From NCBI GenBank assembly GCA_914767715.1, contig OU612068.1, positions 29,326,001 through 29,390,000 of the forward strand: a stretch of 64,000 nt of DNA. The letters are read 5' to 3'. The notes beneath the pieces were generated by a model. It saw nothing but the letters and a program-made list of their open reading frames with translations, did not search any database and was not told the origin of the DNA. The position numbers and the translations under genes were made by a program. Positions 62,501-64,000 of the stretch are shown here, in pieces. Positions within the stretch are counted from its first letter, which is position 1. Each line of letters begins with the position of its first letter. This DNA is from Membranipora membranacea. Lineage: Eukaryota; Bryozoa; Gymnolaemata; Cheilostomatida; Membraniporidae.

Positions 62501-64000
62501 TGCGAACTCCAAACAATGAACGGTGTTTATAATTCTCATACTGTAAAGGGAAGTTGGTTTATCTAACTAAAGTGGCGTCAGCAATATTTTTATAACACTC
62601 AAAACATACAAGTAGTTTACAGCTTAGAACACTTGGAACACATTATCGCATGTTTTGGGAGATAAGGGTGAAGATATACTTTACCATTCTCACTTGAAAA
62701 TGACAACTGTTCAGTCCAACCTGTACATTCACTCTATTCATACAATTAATTATTTCTTTCACAATATTATATATCATATTATGCAATAACTCATTATTAG
62801 GCTCATAGTGGTCGGGGATTGTTTTCATTTTGCAACCTATAACCACTGATTCAATAGGGTTACCCTACCAAGACAAACAGCCCAAAAGTTTTGTGCAGTA
62901 AGCTGGTGAAGACCCACATTTGGGCATCCCAATGTTTAAATTACACCGAGATTGTAAACCGCTGTACCTCCTGCCTAAATTCAGAAGTATCTTCTAAACT
63001 TATATTCACAAATAAACTTGAAATTCATAAATATTGTTCTCCGGGAATATTGTTCTCCGGTGATATATCGCCTTTTCAGTTTCTCAGGAACTACTTGTCC
63101 CATTTCAAAAATTCCTTCACTGACACGTTGCTAGTAGTCTGACTTGTGTTTAATATCACAAATTTTTTCAAACCGCATGTTCCTAACTTGATTAATTGTA
63201 CATTAACTAAAATACATTGAATACATATAGGCAGCAATGGGCAAAATGATGCAATAAATTACGTTATGCAAAAGCGTGATGAAAATCTAAGCAGTATTAC
63301 ATGCAAAGCACATTGTATACAACAATGGATCACCTTTTTTGGGTGATTGCTTAGCATGGAAAGAGAAATGTTTATGCTCATAACTTCTCTACTACTGAAT
63401 TTATCATCAAACGCCACGATCGAAACCTTGGAAATGCTCTCTAGTTTAATGGAAGCTAGTGTGTATAACATGTTGTTTAACCTATTTTCAGTTTTTTGGC
63501 TGGAAAAAAGTGCATGTTTTGGACCAAATAAAGCTGGTTCAGCCACAAAAATCCAAATATCTCAAGATATAAAGCCATAATCAACAATCGCTTCGATCAA
63601 AACCTAGACAATCTCCTGTTGTTCATCATGCTGACAACAAATTTGACTGACATCTTTCTGAATTTCTGATTTTTGGCTGGAAAATTTTGACCTAAATTAG
63701 TTAACATTTGGGTTATTATCTGTTACAGTTGTGACAACCAGGATCTGTAAGCTGGTAAGATTATTGATTGAAGTGACAGTACAAGACCAAAATGGTATAA
63801 TGAATCGGAAATATTAGTTTCTTCATTATTGGGGTCGCATGTAATGAGGGGTCAGAAATGGCCCTATTACCATTGCAAAAATCGATTTCAAGTCTCGAAG
63901 ACAGGAGGCCTAAAGTCATAAAGTTTCACCAAAATATCACTCCTCCAGTTAGCGCCATGCCTCCTCTATATGGTGAAAGCATAAACTAATCAAATTCCTC

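Larger units (their letters stand above)
57016..64000. repeat. Segmental duplication, copy 2 (truncated by window end)
   Basis: Collinear with 26645-33362 in the same orientation. The roughly 270 extra bases come from a longer minisatellite, an extra MITE head (about 114 bp), and about 30 bp inserted near 61190-61220, against a shorter ACTACATATATACCGG array. Exonic differences are few: exon 8 differs by a 6-base CA-repeat change and very few substitutions. The start is a sharp break 220 bases after TBC exon 16. Confidence 0.97.

Overview
The window is nuclear DNA from an animal. It is AT-rich, its genes are split by short GT-AG introns, and it is full of small transposon-derived palindromes, tRNA-derived SINEs and an RTE-type retrotransposon. 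Gene content (fibrinogen-domain protein, VWC transmembrane protein, Venus-flytrap receptor, MOGS, TBC1D2-like RabGAP) fits an invertebrate. The compact layout and unusual receptors suggest an early-branching metazoan, perhaps a sponge, but no marker fixes the species. All gene models were built by hand from reading frames, splice sites and intron phase; none has transcript support.

Layout. 1-1671: 5'-truncated, frameshifted RTE-like retrotransposon (-). 4234-6267 (+): four-exon secreted fibrinogen-related (FReD) protein. 13308-8491 (-): VWC-domain single-pass membrane protein with two PPxY-type motifs in its tail (N-terminus not found). About 13.3-18 kb: mostly non-coding, with a degraded LINE-like fragment. 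34124-18033 (-): a 16-exon gene for a 1387-residue receptor with a signal peptide, two tandem Venus-flytrap (ANF-receptor-type) modules, one membrane helix and a 338-residue proline/tyrosine-rich tail, with neither a 7TM domain nor a kinase or cyclase. 44122-34625 (-): complete ten-exon mannosyl-oligosaccharide glucosidase (MOGS, GH63, 824 aa). 48682-56796 (+): TBC1D2-like gene (PH, coiled coil, TBC), head-to-head with MOGS. It has an in-frame TAA in the TBC region and its 3' exons are missing from the window. 57016-64000: a near-identical copy of 26645-33362 carrying receptor exons 2-8, joined 220 bp after the last TBC exon and in antisense to it.

The most interesting items are the tandem-Venus-flytrap single-pass receptor and the duplication of its first ligand-binding module into (or beside) the TBC1D2-like gene. 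All seven duplicated exons remain open and their splice sites are kept. A perfect 112-bp palindrome next to the splice donor of the membrane exon, symmetric cassette-type tail exons, and a minisatellite that grew after duplication are secondary signals. Introns hold several datable mobile elements: foldback MITEs (two copies of one family, a 1.45-kb palindrome bounded by TTAA, a 1.3-kb palindrome bounded by TA) and a 1.2-kb hAT-like element with 8-bp target duplications.
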